Assembly (NCBI GenBank): GCA_030581615.1
Contig: JAKTTT010000047.1
Span: forward strand, 1-64,000
DNA from: Alloascoidea africana
Taxonomy: Eukaryota > Ascomycota > Alloascoideomycetes > Alloascoideales > Alloascoideaceae
Length of the DNA: 64,000 nt
Direction: 5' to 3'
Below are positions 20,741-31,775 of this stretch, in pieces (the first letter of the stretch is position 1; each line of letters begins with the position of its first letter). The position numbers and the translations under genes are program-made. Below the pieces are notes generated by a model. That model searched no databases, was not told the DNA's origin, and saw only the letters and a program-made list of their open reading frames with translations.

Positions 20741-23700
20741 TCTTGCCTGGATGCTTGCCTGATCCGTTCTTTAATCCATACAAGTGAATCGAACACCTTT
20801 ATTGCAAAGTCAATCTTGATATAAAGGTTTCAAATGAATAGTTTCTGGAACATTTGGCATCGTCTGGCTGGTGTGCATACATCAATACGTTTAGTTTTCT
20901 GTAGTTAGGATGCAAACAAGATCTCAACCCTTAGCTCAGACCAAAAACGAGATGAGCAATATGAGCTGATAATTCCAAGAGTCTTTGATTAACTCAAATA
21001 CTCCCCGTTTGATGATAAAGCTATTATTCACTATAACTTTAATATCACGAACATGGTTGTGGCAGATTCAATTAAACGTCTATTAATCAGTGAAAGCCGT
21101 AAAATTGGAGGGGGAAAACCGCCTTGCAAGCAGAAGAAGAACGAGAAAAAAAAAGGGGGGAATATTATATCAAATTACGAACTATGCCGGCCTTTGGACA
21201 AAAACAAATGAGATCGTTAACTAATCCATGCTGATCATATCTAATTTCTACAGAACATGGAGCCACCGAAAGCAATTACTGTAATCCAGTCCAAACGACC
21301 TCCAGAAAAGAAGAAAAGAAATACTTTGGCGGCATTTAAAAGGGGCCAGCATGTTTGGGAAGAGTAAAATTGTCATGAAATCAGGAACTATGAGCTGCCT
21401 GGGCGTTTAGCTTCAATGATCTTTGACTTGTTTACAAATAGAGTTTTGAATTGGGTTGCCTATCCTGCATATACGAAGCGGGCTAAGGAATGTGTTGATG
21501 CATCATGGCATAGTTCTGAGACCACTTTCATCTCAATTTCTCCTAACAATTTCCAATTTGAATTGTTTGAGGAAAGCTCTAAATCTAAGTCACTATTAAA
21601 TAGCATAGCACTCGACCCAAGGCAACCAACCAATTATCATTGTTACTCCTTGCAATGTTTCTTATCTCTGATCCATTTTGTGTGCTCACCAATGTTCTAG
21701 TGGTGTTCTGTTTGAGTATGCGTCTTGAGAATATTCATGGAACCTTCTGTTTCCCACGCTTGTGCATCTACCTTGATCTGATGGTCAGGTTAGCTCATAT
21801 TATTCTTTCACATTGTCTGAGGTATTATTGAGGTGAAAGTGTACCATAATCCTTGACCATTGATAGATTCTTTTTCATGTTTGACCGATTGTTCTATTCT
21901 GTCGGCTATTATCATGAAAATGGCTTTGGCGTTCATGACTGTTTTGAAAGCAGAAGCAGGATCATGAGATGCGTGTTACAGACTTAGTTCCAAGTTCATT
22001 TTCCAACTGTTCTGGGGTATCAAATGCTAAATATCAAGAAATGTTGTGATCTTTGAAAGTAGACGTAAAATAACAATTATTGGTAGTATTTCTTTCCCTA
22101 CTGCAATTACTTCTTTATATACTAAAAGTCTTTTGAGTATCTTTGTGATTGTTTTTGAATGCTCTGGAAGTGTGCCAATCATGAGATTGGAGGTCTCTCT
22201 AGAATCCCAAATCTTCTGTAGGGCAGTTCTCTGCAAGTGGAAGAGACATGACAGAAGGCACGACAACAATTAGCAATAAACAATAGCAGCGGAAATAGAA
22301 CACTGCAGCTAGTAGTTTTCAAGTGATATGAAATGATCTGGGGACATGTGAGAAGTACAGTAGATATCTTGAATAACGGAATATGCAATTAAAGGGTCTT
22401 TCTTCTAGCCTGCACTTTCAGTTTCAGTTTCAGCAGGCATGGCATGGAATACAATTCTTAGTTAGTTCTCAGGATAATTCTGTCCCCAAAACAACAGTTC
22501 ATGATGGTGGCAGACACTGAAGATGCCCATTTACAGTTAATGAAATTATTGTACAAAAGCAAAAAAATAGCAATAATAGGTTTCGAAGAAACAAATTTGG
22601 TGCTTCAATTTTTTTTCTTAAGTTGTTCCATCCACGAGTTTCTATCTTCTTTCTGCTGCTGTTGATCGGCAATCTAAATAATAGGCTTCTCATTCTTCGC
22701 TAAGCTAGAACCAGTAAAAGAGTCAGTAATAGAACAACAAGACATCAATTTGCCTTAATTCTTGCTTCACGCTCCACCTCCCTTTCAGCACTTTTCTTTC
22801 TTCATTCATGAGATGCGGATGCTACCTATTGGATGATCTTCATCCTCTTCATTTATTTTTCCATCTGAAACCTTACCTTATTCTTCGGACCGCCTACCCA
22901 TCTTGTACAACAAAGATGCAAACCATTAGACGGCTAATGTATACATAATAATAAAGTCGATAGCGTGGCACTATTGGTTGTAAGCATTAGTGCTCGGCAA
23001 ATTTATTAGTCAGTCGTTGAACGACAAATTTATTTTATCTAGCGGAGGTTGGTTCAAAAAATATGATTTGAAGGTGGTCGGTGGTCGTACAGAAAATTTA
23101 ATATGGTAAAGCAGCGCGTTAATGGATTTGGGTTGCCTATTTTTTGATGAAGTACGTATACGACCAAAATCGTCAATCGGCGAGCGAGCTTTGCTGATGA
23201 GTGAAAGGAAAAAAAAGATTTTTGAAATTGAGAATAGAACTATTGATATCTACATGCAAATCAACAATGCTTGAGCCATTGGGGAGAGCGGTAATTAGAT
23301 CATCCATCTCCAGTTCAGTGTGTTTGCATGAATTATTAACACCGCCGTCACCGCTCAATGCTCGCCGCTATTGTATTTCGAACGCCCAGAGGGTTTACTT
23401 GAGATATGCTCCGCAACGTCCAAACATCCCCAGTCCAATGATTTGCTCGCATCTTGAACTCTTTGTTTATTTTTCTATCAATCGGAACTGGAATTTGGAG
23501 AGGACGTCGAAACGGTATGGGTCAACCATTAATGGAATTAAAAATTAGATGAGACAACCTTACATTGATTATAGCTCGTAGATCATTCATTCTCTAATGC
23601 GGCAGGAGATATAATAAAAGACAATGTTCAGAATTCAGTGATGTTGTAAGTAATCCATTAGTCACTTTCAATCCACAAACAATCACGGCTTGTGCGTGGA

Positions 23701-25075
23701 ATGAAGAGCGGGATATGAAAAAGTGAGAGGCGCATTATGCTATGAATCAACTAATTAACTGCTTTCATTTCGCTTAAGACTTGAGTCTTAGAGGCGAAAT
23801 TTGAAATAGTCTAGGATAAAATAGAAAACTAGAAGCTCCTACCTTGGTAGCATCAGAAAGTGAAAATAGATAATGTGCTTTCCAGGCTTTTCCCTTCGCT
23901 GCGTTTCTTTGTCAAATATAGATCGATTATTTGTTGGAAAGTATAGTTCTCTACTTAAGAACTTGTCTGGGTCAAAGACATTCTAGATGAGATTCAAAAG
24001 CGTAAGTCACTGCTAGATTTATGCTTGACCGTCTGGCTTTGACATCAAAGGTATTGTTTCATACCAATAAAGATGGTTGGATAGACCCTTCTGAGACCTT
24101 TATCAATTACTATTGTAATTGGCACCTAGTGTTGTGGGCATGATGCAAAATTCAGATTTATCAATAATATAAACGGGTTCGCAAGGTCATTCAAAAACAA
24201 CTCTGGATATTACGGTCAATTACGTAGTAATAGGGTTACTTAACGATGGGCGGCAATAATGATATCACTTGCACGCCCATATTATAGTATATTGAACCAA
24301 ATACATTGAATGCTTACTTTCTTCTCCAAAAGTTGAAAAATAGTTTTTGTTTTCGATCATTTCAATTTTATGCACTGTGTATGATGCCGAACATGTAAAA
24401 TACTTTGTTAATAAATCCAGAGCCTTTGTCGCTTGCCATTCAATTGGAAGAAAATCAATGCTATTATTCTGACCCGAGCTTGCTTAGGAAGAACATGAAT
24501 ACTTTTAATTTTGCCCTGTTAAAACAAAGACGAAAAGAAGAATACTGATAAAAATCTAGAAATAAGAAACCAAAGTCAGAATGAAAGCAAAAAGTATAAG
24601 ACAAATGGCCATCTATGAATATAAGGTAGAAAAAGTCAACTAAACATGAGAAAAAAACAAGGGACAATTATGAAGATGAAATATGCCAAAAAGGTAACCA
24701 AATACAAGCAAGAATAAAAAAAACATAACAGTACAAAACGATAGGAAAGTGATGATATTTGCCGAGAAAACAGTACGTACATAAATGTATAGAAAAAGCC
24801 AACAATTCTATTTTCACATTGGATTCAATACGACCCCAATACAAATAACAGAAACGGTAACGACTCGTATTGTTCTGTTTAGCGAATTCCAGCAAGAAAG
24901 CAAATGATGTGTAGAAATGCAAAATGGAATGAAAAATTAAATGAAAATTGAAGCTGTATCTATTTGCTGTCATAACTCCATGAGATCAAGCTCTGTTTTC
25001 AATAACTTCAAACCTTTAATACTGTTTTAATAAAAGGAAATTGTCGTGAAACTTTTGTTTACTATGCTGATGTTG

Positions 25076-27622
25076 TTAATCATTATTCGTGATATGCAAA
25101 ACGCTCAGTCTTTTTTCTTCATGCTCCTCTTGTGGCTTTGATTGTGAATTTTCATTATTGTCATGACTGTTATTTCTGTCATGATCTGAGTTACTTCGAC
25201 TTCGCTTCGTAGGTACTACAGATTCCTCCTGTATTGTTGGAATATCATGACGGTTCTGAAGAGCATGCGAATGTGATAAGGGATCTCGAAGTTGATTATA
25301 AGGAGGTAATTGAGTCGGAGGAGCAGGTGATTGTGATTGTGGCTGTTGGTTGTGATGCTGTTGCGGATGCTGTTGGATCGACGAATGGACAGGATTCAAT
25401 ATAGATACAAGTGACGATGACGAAGTGACAGATGGTAACTTGAAATGTCTCATTTTACCAGGCTTTTGTTTCCATGGTTCAGAGTCGTCTTCCGCGTCAC
25501 TTGATTGAGAACTTTTCAGTCCACTCCCGATGGCTGAACTTGTTTGTCTTGGTTCAGGCGCCTGAGCCAAAGGGGGTGCTGGTGACGAAAACGAGCCGAA
25601 CGATGAAACAGAACTGATGCTACCTCCAACACTCACGTAACTATCTCTTCCAGAGGATAGAGGGTTAGAGCTAATTGAACCCAACGAACTTCGCGCCGGA
25701 GATTCCATCGAAGTGTGCAAAATCCGCTTTGTCGGAGAAATCGTGCGAGTGTACCAAGGCCCCGAGCCAGACTCTCTAGGCGATTTGATCCCCCGATTCT
25801 GATTCTGAACTGGTGCAACTCCAGGTGTTGCGCTCGATTCTGCATTTGCTTCTCTATTCAGAGGCAAAGATGTTGGCCAGCTTTTCGAATAATCAGGTCG
25901 GGCTGCTGTTGTGTCGAGAAATCGATTGGCGCTTCCACGCGAAGGACTGTGTTGAGTGCTAAGGCTTTTGCTCTTCCCTTTTCCTTCCTGCTGATTTTCA
26001 AACTGTTGGATCGATGATCCTAATGGAAGAGAGCCTGGCCTGAGATCCCTTGAGGCAAGCTCTAAGTTGCCATTATTCGAGTCACTGATGCTTAATCGCG
26101 GAGAAGGAAGCGGTGTAGAGTCGGTAGGTTCCATTGGCGTCGGGGTCGGAACAGGAGAAGGGGCCAGAGGATCGCATATTATGGACTGAGTTCTGCTTCG
26201 GGGTCGATTTGGATCAAAAGGATTAACAGCGAGATTTAGACTATTGTCGGCCAAAGTGGATTGGGTCCGAGGGTTAAACGGCGTTGGAGATATCAGGGTG
26301 GGAACAGAAGACTTGGAATGAGGATGTAACAGTGATGCATTATCTACAGGGTCTTGAACTGAATTCTTTCTTGGAGATGTCGATGATAGGCTTGATCGGT
26401 TCATTTGTGTCGATCCCGTTCCTTCAGACCTTGACCGATGTGAAATATTTTGGAACGAACTGATGGGCGGTCCTGGGCCTGGAACAGATAAAGAAACTCG
26501 CTCGGATCCTGAAGCTGTATCAACCTTCTCCTCCGGTTTCGAAATCATGACAGAAATAGACGCCGGCCTATTTGTCGACAGTGGAGGTTGACCATCTTGA
26601 AACTCTGACGCAGGAACCATTGTTTGTACTGAGCTCCAACTGTTCCGGGCGCTACTGCTACCGCCCACCATTTCGCTATGATTACGTTTTCGCGACTGCT
26701 CCTGAGTCTGGATAGATGTGGTGATCGAGGATAAGGGAGGAAGAGTGCCTAGGGTCACTGGGGCCGATGCGGAGGCGGTCGAACTTATTGAAAATCTCGG
26801 AACATTGTCTGCAAACTGAATTAGATTCTCACCAACGTTTTGTAGATTATTCGTGACACCCTCCGCTTTCGCTGCGACATGGCGGTTGGTATAGTAAATC
26901 TCTCTGGCGTTCTGCTCCAGCATTGCGATTTGGTCTTCCCTGGTGCCAGGAAACGAACGTTGTCGGGGGGCATTAATTTGGTCCTGTTGGTAGTACATGT
27001 TTTCAGCCACGCTTTGAGAAGGAGGAAGAACCGTTTGCACGGGAGCTGGAATTGGGGCCGGAACTGGCAAGGGAACTGGCGGAGGCTGTTGGTATATTGG
27101 AATTGGGCCATAGTTTTGTGGGTGGGGATAGCTTGGGTAGTTGGAAGCCATTAATTGGCCATAACTAATTGATCCAAATTCCCCAGGCCCGCCTACGCCA
27201 GACGCTCCTTGCGGTGGTATCGTCGTCGTAAAATGATGAGGTTGTATTTGAGAACTGGTATTGCTCGAGGCTCTTCTTTTGATTTGCGAAAGAGATTCTA
27301 TATCGCCTTTCCGAAAGGCGCCCTGGCTATGTCGAAACTCCCACACAGTGTCGCTATTTGATCTGGAGCCGTGTGAGCTTAGCCCTGAGTTTTTGTTTAC
27401 GTCGCTGACCTTGTGGAACCCATACATGTGAAGCTGTCTAACAAACGAAGCTACATTGCCATGTTTGAAATAGCCAGTCAATGAGCTGGCAAACTCAGCT
27501 CCCGGGACCAGTGCAAATCTGCCCTCTTCACCTTGCGTCCACCACATAAGATGGGATAGCTTGGGATCTTCCAGCATAGCGTAAAGCTTGTGTACGAATG
27601 CAGTCTTTTTGCACTCGGGCAT
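25076..27622 (-). CDS. HSF-type transcription factor of the Sfl1/Mga1 class
   Basis: Nuclear regulator with an N-terminal heat-shock-factor-type DNA-binding domain over residues ~5-115. Signature stretches are FVHKLYAMLEDPKLSHLMWW, GYFKHGNVASFVRQLHMYGF followed by HKVSD, and WEFRHSQGAFRKGDIESL. This fits Sfl1/Mga1-type fungal factors, which control flocculation, filamentation and surface genes, better than classical Hsf1. The rest of the 848 residues is low complexity: Pro-rich (residues ~165-205), Ser/Thr/Asn-rich, with a Gln/His-rich patch and a charged C-terminus; a short possible coiled coil lies around residues 225-265. One exon from the ATG at 27622, the first in frame. It is flanked by the two long gene-poor intervals, so it probably has an unusually long control region and leader. 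Confidence 0.9.
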   Translation of the reverse strand: MPECKKTAFVHKLYAMLEDPKLSHLMWWTQGEEGRFALVPGAEFASSLTGYFKHGNVASFVRQLHMYGFHKVSDVNKNSGLSSHGSRSNSDTVWEFRHSQGAFRKGDIESLSQIKRRASSNTSSQIQPHHFTTTIPPQGASGVGGPGEFGSISYGQLMASNYPSYPHPQNYGPIPIYQQPPPVPLPVPAPIPAPVQTVLPPSQSVAENMYYQQDQINAPRQRSFPGTREDQIAMLEQNAREIYYTNRHVAAKAEGVTNNLQNVGENLIQFADNVPRFSISSTASASAPVTLGTLPPLSSITTSIQTQEQSRKRNHSEMVGGSSSARNSWSSVQTMVPASEFQDGQPPLSTNRPASISVMISKPEEKVDTASGSERVSLSVPGPGPPISSFQNISHRSRSEGTGSTQMNRSSLSSTSPRKNSVQDPVDNASLLHPHSKSSVPTLISPTPFNPRTQSTLADNSLNLAVNPFDPNRPRSRTQSIICDPLAPSPVPTPTPMEPTDSTPLPSPRLSISDSNNGNLELASRDLRPGSLPLGSSIQQFENQQEGKGKSKSLSTQHSPSRGSANRFLDTTAARPDYSKSWPTSLPLNREANAESSATPGVAPVQNQNRGIKSPRESGSGPWYTRTISPTKRILHTSMESPARSSLGSISSNPLSSGRDSYVSVGGSISSVSSFGSFSSPAPPLAQAPEPRQTSSAIGSGLKSSQSSDAEDDSEPWKQKPGKMRHFKLPSVTSSSSLVSILNPVHSSIQQHPQQHHNQQPQSQSPAPPTQLPPYNQLRDPLSHSHALQNRHDIPTIQEESVVPTKRSRSNSDHDRNNSHDNNENSQSKPQEEHEEKRLSVLHITNND

Positions 27623-28360
27623 GATTGAGGGAGAAGGAAAATGAGAAGAGGGGAGGAGGGACGGACCAAAATGTCGGTTGGTCAGTAGTTGGTACTAATG
27701 CAGTTATCTATCTGATCGCGGGTGTTGATGATAGTAGAGAAGAAGAGGGAAGGGCTATGCTAGAATCTTTGATATGAATTGCCGAGCTCTCTCCGTTTTT
27801 TCGTTAGCTGTTTGTGTCTTGTGTTTTGGTTTTGTTTTCCTCTCCTAGACTATTGGACAAATAGAGTGTTGAGATAGAGAGACAATAGAGTTTTAGTACA
27901 TCGGTGACTGAGTGAGTAGAGTTGATAGACTTTTTCGGCTTGACAGTGGTCGTTTCTTACTAAAATACTAGATGTATGTAAGCACAGGTATAGTAAATGT
28001 CGGTTGTGTATGTGTGGTATATTCTATAGAAACTGAAAACCAAAGACGCGTTTGCGTTGCTCAAAAAACTGTTTGAAGCAACAAATAAAAATAAAAATAA
28101 AAAAGTTTTGCTTTCGAAAAAAAATGTGCGAAGGAGAGAGAGAGGGAGATGTGAAATTGGATTGGGATGGAGGATTTGTTTCGAGTGTGGGGGAAGAAGA
28201 AGGAGAGACCAGACCAATATGGGAAAAGTAGACCGAACGTCGACCAGACCAATTGAAGAAAGGCAAGTCAACAAACAAACTCAGCAAGAAGAGAAAGAGG
28301 AGAGAAAAGAAACAAACCCGATAGAAAGCAGAAAACAGTGGAAGTTGGAATAATAAAAGC
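27623..28360 (-). promoter_or_regulatory. Pyrimidine-rich probable 5' leader of the HSF-type gene
   Basis: Directly upstream of the HSF-type start, the transcribed (minus) strand is strongly C/T-rich, notably 27635-27665 and 28110-28330, where the plus strand reads as purine runs. Such long polypyrimidine leaders are common for regulated yeast transcription factors. No upstream coding exon is recognised. Confidence 0.35.
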
Positions 28361-28483
28361 CAATATCAAGAGGCCAAAAAATAAGAAAATAAGGCACTTT
28401 TTCTTTCACTCTTGGATGACGACGTCCGGCAACGATGAGAAATACCAGAAAATAAAATATATTATACGTCTGGGTGCGCATTT

Positions 28484-28553
28484 ACATTTACATATGCCTT
28501 TGCATCTGCCTACCTTTACATTCATATTTGCTTTTGCTTTTTGCTTTTGCTTG
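28484..28553 (+). repeat. Imperfect short repeats of CATTTA and TTGCTTT
   Basis: CATTTACATTTACAT is followed by related TTTGCAT, TTTACATTCAT units and then by a TTGCTTTTGCTTTTTGC run. This is simple-sequence DNA in the upstream region of the HSF-type gene. Confidence 0.7.
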
Positions 28554-31500
28554 GGCGAAAAAATAGATTATTTAGAGACATACAGAAGAAATAATAAATG
28601 ACAGTGTTCTGTATTTTCTCAGCCGAAAGCATTATGGACGCACGTCCAAGACAGGCAAACACCCGTCCGCCTGCTCCTCCTCTGCTCCCTCCCAAGCGAC
28701 CCAAACCGCCTTGCCAGGGCCTCTTCTTCCTTGTTGCCCAGATGGCCCGCCCCTCAGAGGGCTGTTGAGAGAAACAAAGCTGATTCTTGTTGCCGATGGA
28801 TATTATGGCGATTATTTTAATGTTTATTGCATACGCGGCCCGTTTCTATGTGCTTGTTGGTATATGAAGATGAGTAAACCTGTTTCTATCCCCAAGATAA
28901 CGTCTTCTCTCTCTATCACCGATCTGGAAATTTTTGAGGACACAAAAATGTAGTATTGCAGTTTAAGCTGTTCATGTTCCATCTCCTGTTGGCTCGTCTC
29001 TTTCACGGTTTTTCCTGCTCCCTCACCCTCCTATTTTCCCCCCACGAACTGCGCCCCACCAACGCTTTTGGACGGGGCGAATATCAGTATCTATATTCCT
29101 CTTTGTATATCTTCTCCTCATTTAAATAGGTTATTTAAAAACGCAATGCCCATTTGGTGCGGGAACGTTGTGGTGTAGCGCTGGAATTAGCCCTAGTTAT
29201 TCCAGGGCTGTTCAGGACAGTACCACGGAACCAACTTAGCAATGTGGCGTCGTTTGTTCAACGTGTAGCGCCCTTGCCTGTGGTATATACTGGTATAGCA
29301 TGAATCTATTACTTTTAAAATGCAGATCAGATAATGGTCTCCTCCCGAGTAATCCATTATCCTACTTGGGCCACATCGATGTACCAATTGGTCCAATTCG
29401 GCCAGTACTAAAAAATTGTACATGGCATGAAGAAGAGTAGTTTGGGGTATATCTGGGTCAGAGAGTAAACCTAGAGCATTTCAAGGCTCGTCTACGGTTC
29501 TCACTGGCGATCAGTCCATTGATCTGTTAAAAACTACCGATGAGCAGCAATCTTCTGAAACTTGGATATGTGAAGATGAAGCTGAAGTTGCTTTCGCATC
29601 ACGCAATTCGTGTCTTACAAGTTAACTGGCCAGACTGCAATGGATATGAAAACCATGCACTCACAGACTATCACATTTCCTACAAAAGGAAAAAGCAAAA
29701 AGAGAGTGGTTCGGCCTGTTCTGGCTCTAACGTTTTCATAAAGTGCAGGATTTTGTAAAAGAATGAATTCAGGTATCTAACAAGTTATTGAGAGATGGTT
29801 CCTATTTGTTTCAAATATATCAATTGATTTGAATTGAATTGAGTTCAGTTGAATGGGGCAATCCGCTGTATACGACGATTGTTCCGCCCGATAAAATGAA
29901 GATCGAAGGAAAAGTCCATGATCATCATGTGATTGAAACAAGAACTTTGGGGTTCATACCATTTACAATCTCATCTAATCCTGTTTCTGTTCAGGAGTTC
30001 TCACACCTGTCATGCAAGGGCACAAATTCTACTGCCGCCGCTTAAACTTCGTTAACCATGTGAGCTAGCTATCGTTATTTAGTCGCCACAGACAAAACAA
30101 AAAGGATCCTGGTTTAAATTTTTACAATATTTAATGGGAATTGTATGCTTTGTATGTTATAGTTTGGTAAACACTCTGGGTTTCGTTCTAAAACAATGGA
30201 AATCGTAATAGATTTTCTCCTAATCAACGATTTATCATCCAAGTGGACCAAATGATACGACAATCTAATCGATTACCACGCTTCTGACATCCTTCACCAG
30301 AAAATTTGATATGACACGAGTGTGATGCTAACCACTTTTCCAGTTGAACATATCAAAAGTACTAGAAGGTGTCTCAAACTGCGGGATGAACAATGTGCAC
30401 ACCAAGAACTGTAATATAAATGGCTTTACAGTGCATGATATGCATGCTATTGGGGCTAATTCAGAAAAAGATGAGAGATAAAGAATGCAAGAGAGGAAAT
30501 GGCAGAGAAAAGAAGGCCGCACCGAAAAGAATAGAAAGCTGCGGCATGTCTGTATTAATCAAAATTGTAGTTGGGGCAGTTCTGCCTCCCACACTTCGTA
30601 AGAATCGAGACGGATAAACTCATTAGAAGACCCTTTCCCTCCACTTTAGCGTAATTTGGTGGCTCATTGCCATTAGCATTCCACTTACCAAACCCGGTTT
30701 TCAAATCGATGGTTTCAATGTGTTTACCCTTTGGGATGACTCTAATTACTAAAGAAATTCATGATATTTAGAATTATGTGCCGGTCCTAAGTCGGCACGA
30801 AAAGGCGAGCAATTCCATACCTGACCACCCCCATTTCGGAAAAAATATGTTTTTCCATAACAGGAACAGCATGATAAAACGCCCAAATGCCCGTGTTCTA
30901 ATTCATATGATGATTATTCTTCTTCCTTCGGCTGAGTCTGGGTTGCGCCATCTGATTGTATCTCCTCACTTCTTTGGTTTACTACGCTTTTAAGCAAAAC
31001 AAGCACCGCATTGTCGTTAAATACGATCATAATCTATCGAATAGGTACAGAATTTTTCACATGAAAAAAAGCCATTTTTGGAAATCTTCATTCCGCCCCT
31101 AAAACGTTGTCCATCTTCCCATTTAAAGAACCACAAATGTTGTGTAATTGCAGATGTGAGGATTTCAACGACAAATAAAAGATGCTCAAGTTATATATCG
31201 CTTTGTTTTCCCCTATATTTCGTAGAATGAAATAGAAGCATGTCCATTTAGTTCAAAAAGATTTCGAGCCCCAACTCTGGCTACAGGTGTCTCGCGGATG
31301 TCGCTTACTAGAAGTAATGCGCAAGGAGAAAACCTAAACAAAAGAAACAGATTTAGGCGTTAAAAGTCAAAAAGCTTAGAGCACATCCACAATGTAGATA
31401 TTTGGTTGTCTATGCATTTATGACACACTCTCTAGGGGGAAAATGGCTAAGAGCGGGATATATGAAAGTTGGGAAAGGAAAATGGTGAGTTCTATTGTTA

Positions 31501-31715
31501 GCAACTGATTTTGCCTTCTCATTGAACCTTTTGCTACTTTATCGCAACTTGTTTTTGCCTCTGGTTTAAATGTATCTACTCCAGGCGATTCTCACTGAGA
31601 TACAAGGCGAATTATTGAGTGTTCTTATCTGATTTCGTTTGTGATGCTTAATGTCTGATTATGACCAATATCTGTCGCTAAAACTTCATCAGTAAGGGGC
31701 TTTCTCACGTATGAG

Positions 31716-31775
31716 CAGGTAAGCTCTAACTGCTTCGCGGCACACTGTGTGCGACCTTCGGCTCGAGCTCTTTTC
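31716..31775 (+). other. GC-rich patch with hairpin and T-run
   Basis: GCACACTGTGTGC (31740-31752) is a perfect hairpin palindrome, followed by GGCTCGAGCTC and TTTT. It resembles the end of a small structured RNA gene with a pol III terminator, but A and B boxes and a tRNA fold are missing. Confidence 0.2.

Larger units (their letters stand above)
14603..25075. other. Gene-poor interval of about 10.5 kb
   Basis: No confident gene in over 10 kb, against spacers of 0.2-1.5 kb elsewhere in the window (apart from the companion interval at 27.6-36.5 kb). It lies upstream of the DUF3112 gene and downstream of the HSF-type gene. All ATG-started frames are shorter than 100 codons and unlike known proteins. 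Base composition is AT-rich without large homopolymer blocks, long tandem arrays or transposon signatures. Weak candidates inside it are listed separately (15324-15783, 19719-20111, 20480-20740). Possible roles are extended regulatory DNA, long non-coding transcripts, or centromeric/pericentromeric DNA; the sequence alone does not decide. Confidence 0.8.

Noticed and set aside
20765-20800. tRNA-like T arm on the minus strand (AGGTG-TTCGATT-CACTT)
   Set aside because: The T arm pairs well, but acceptor, D and anticodon arms are missing in the required 70-90 bases.
29193-29423. Short minus-strand frame with a retroelement-like look
   Set aside because: 76 codons with no diagnostic motif and no terminal repeats nearby; no evidence of a mobile element.
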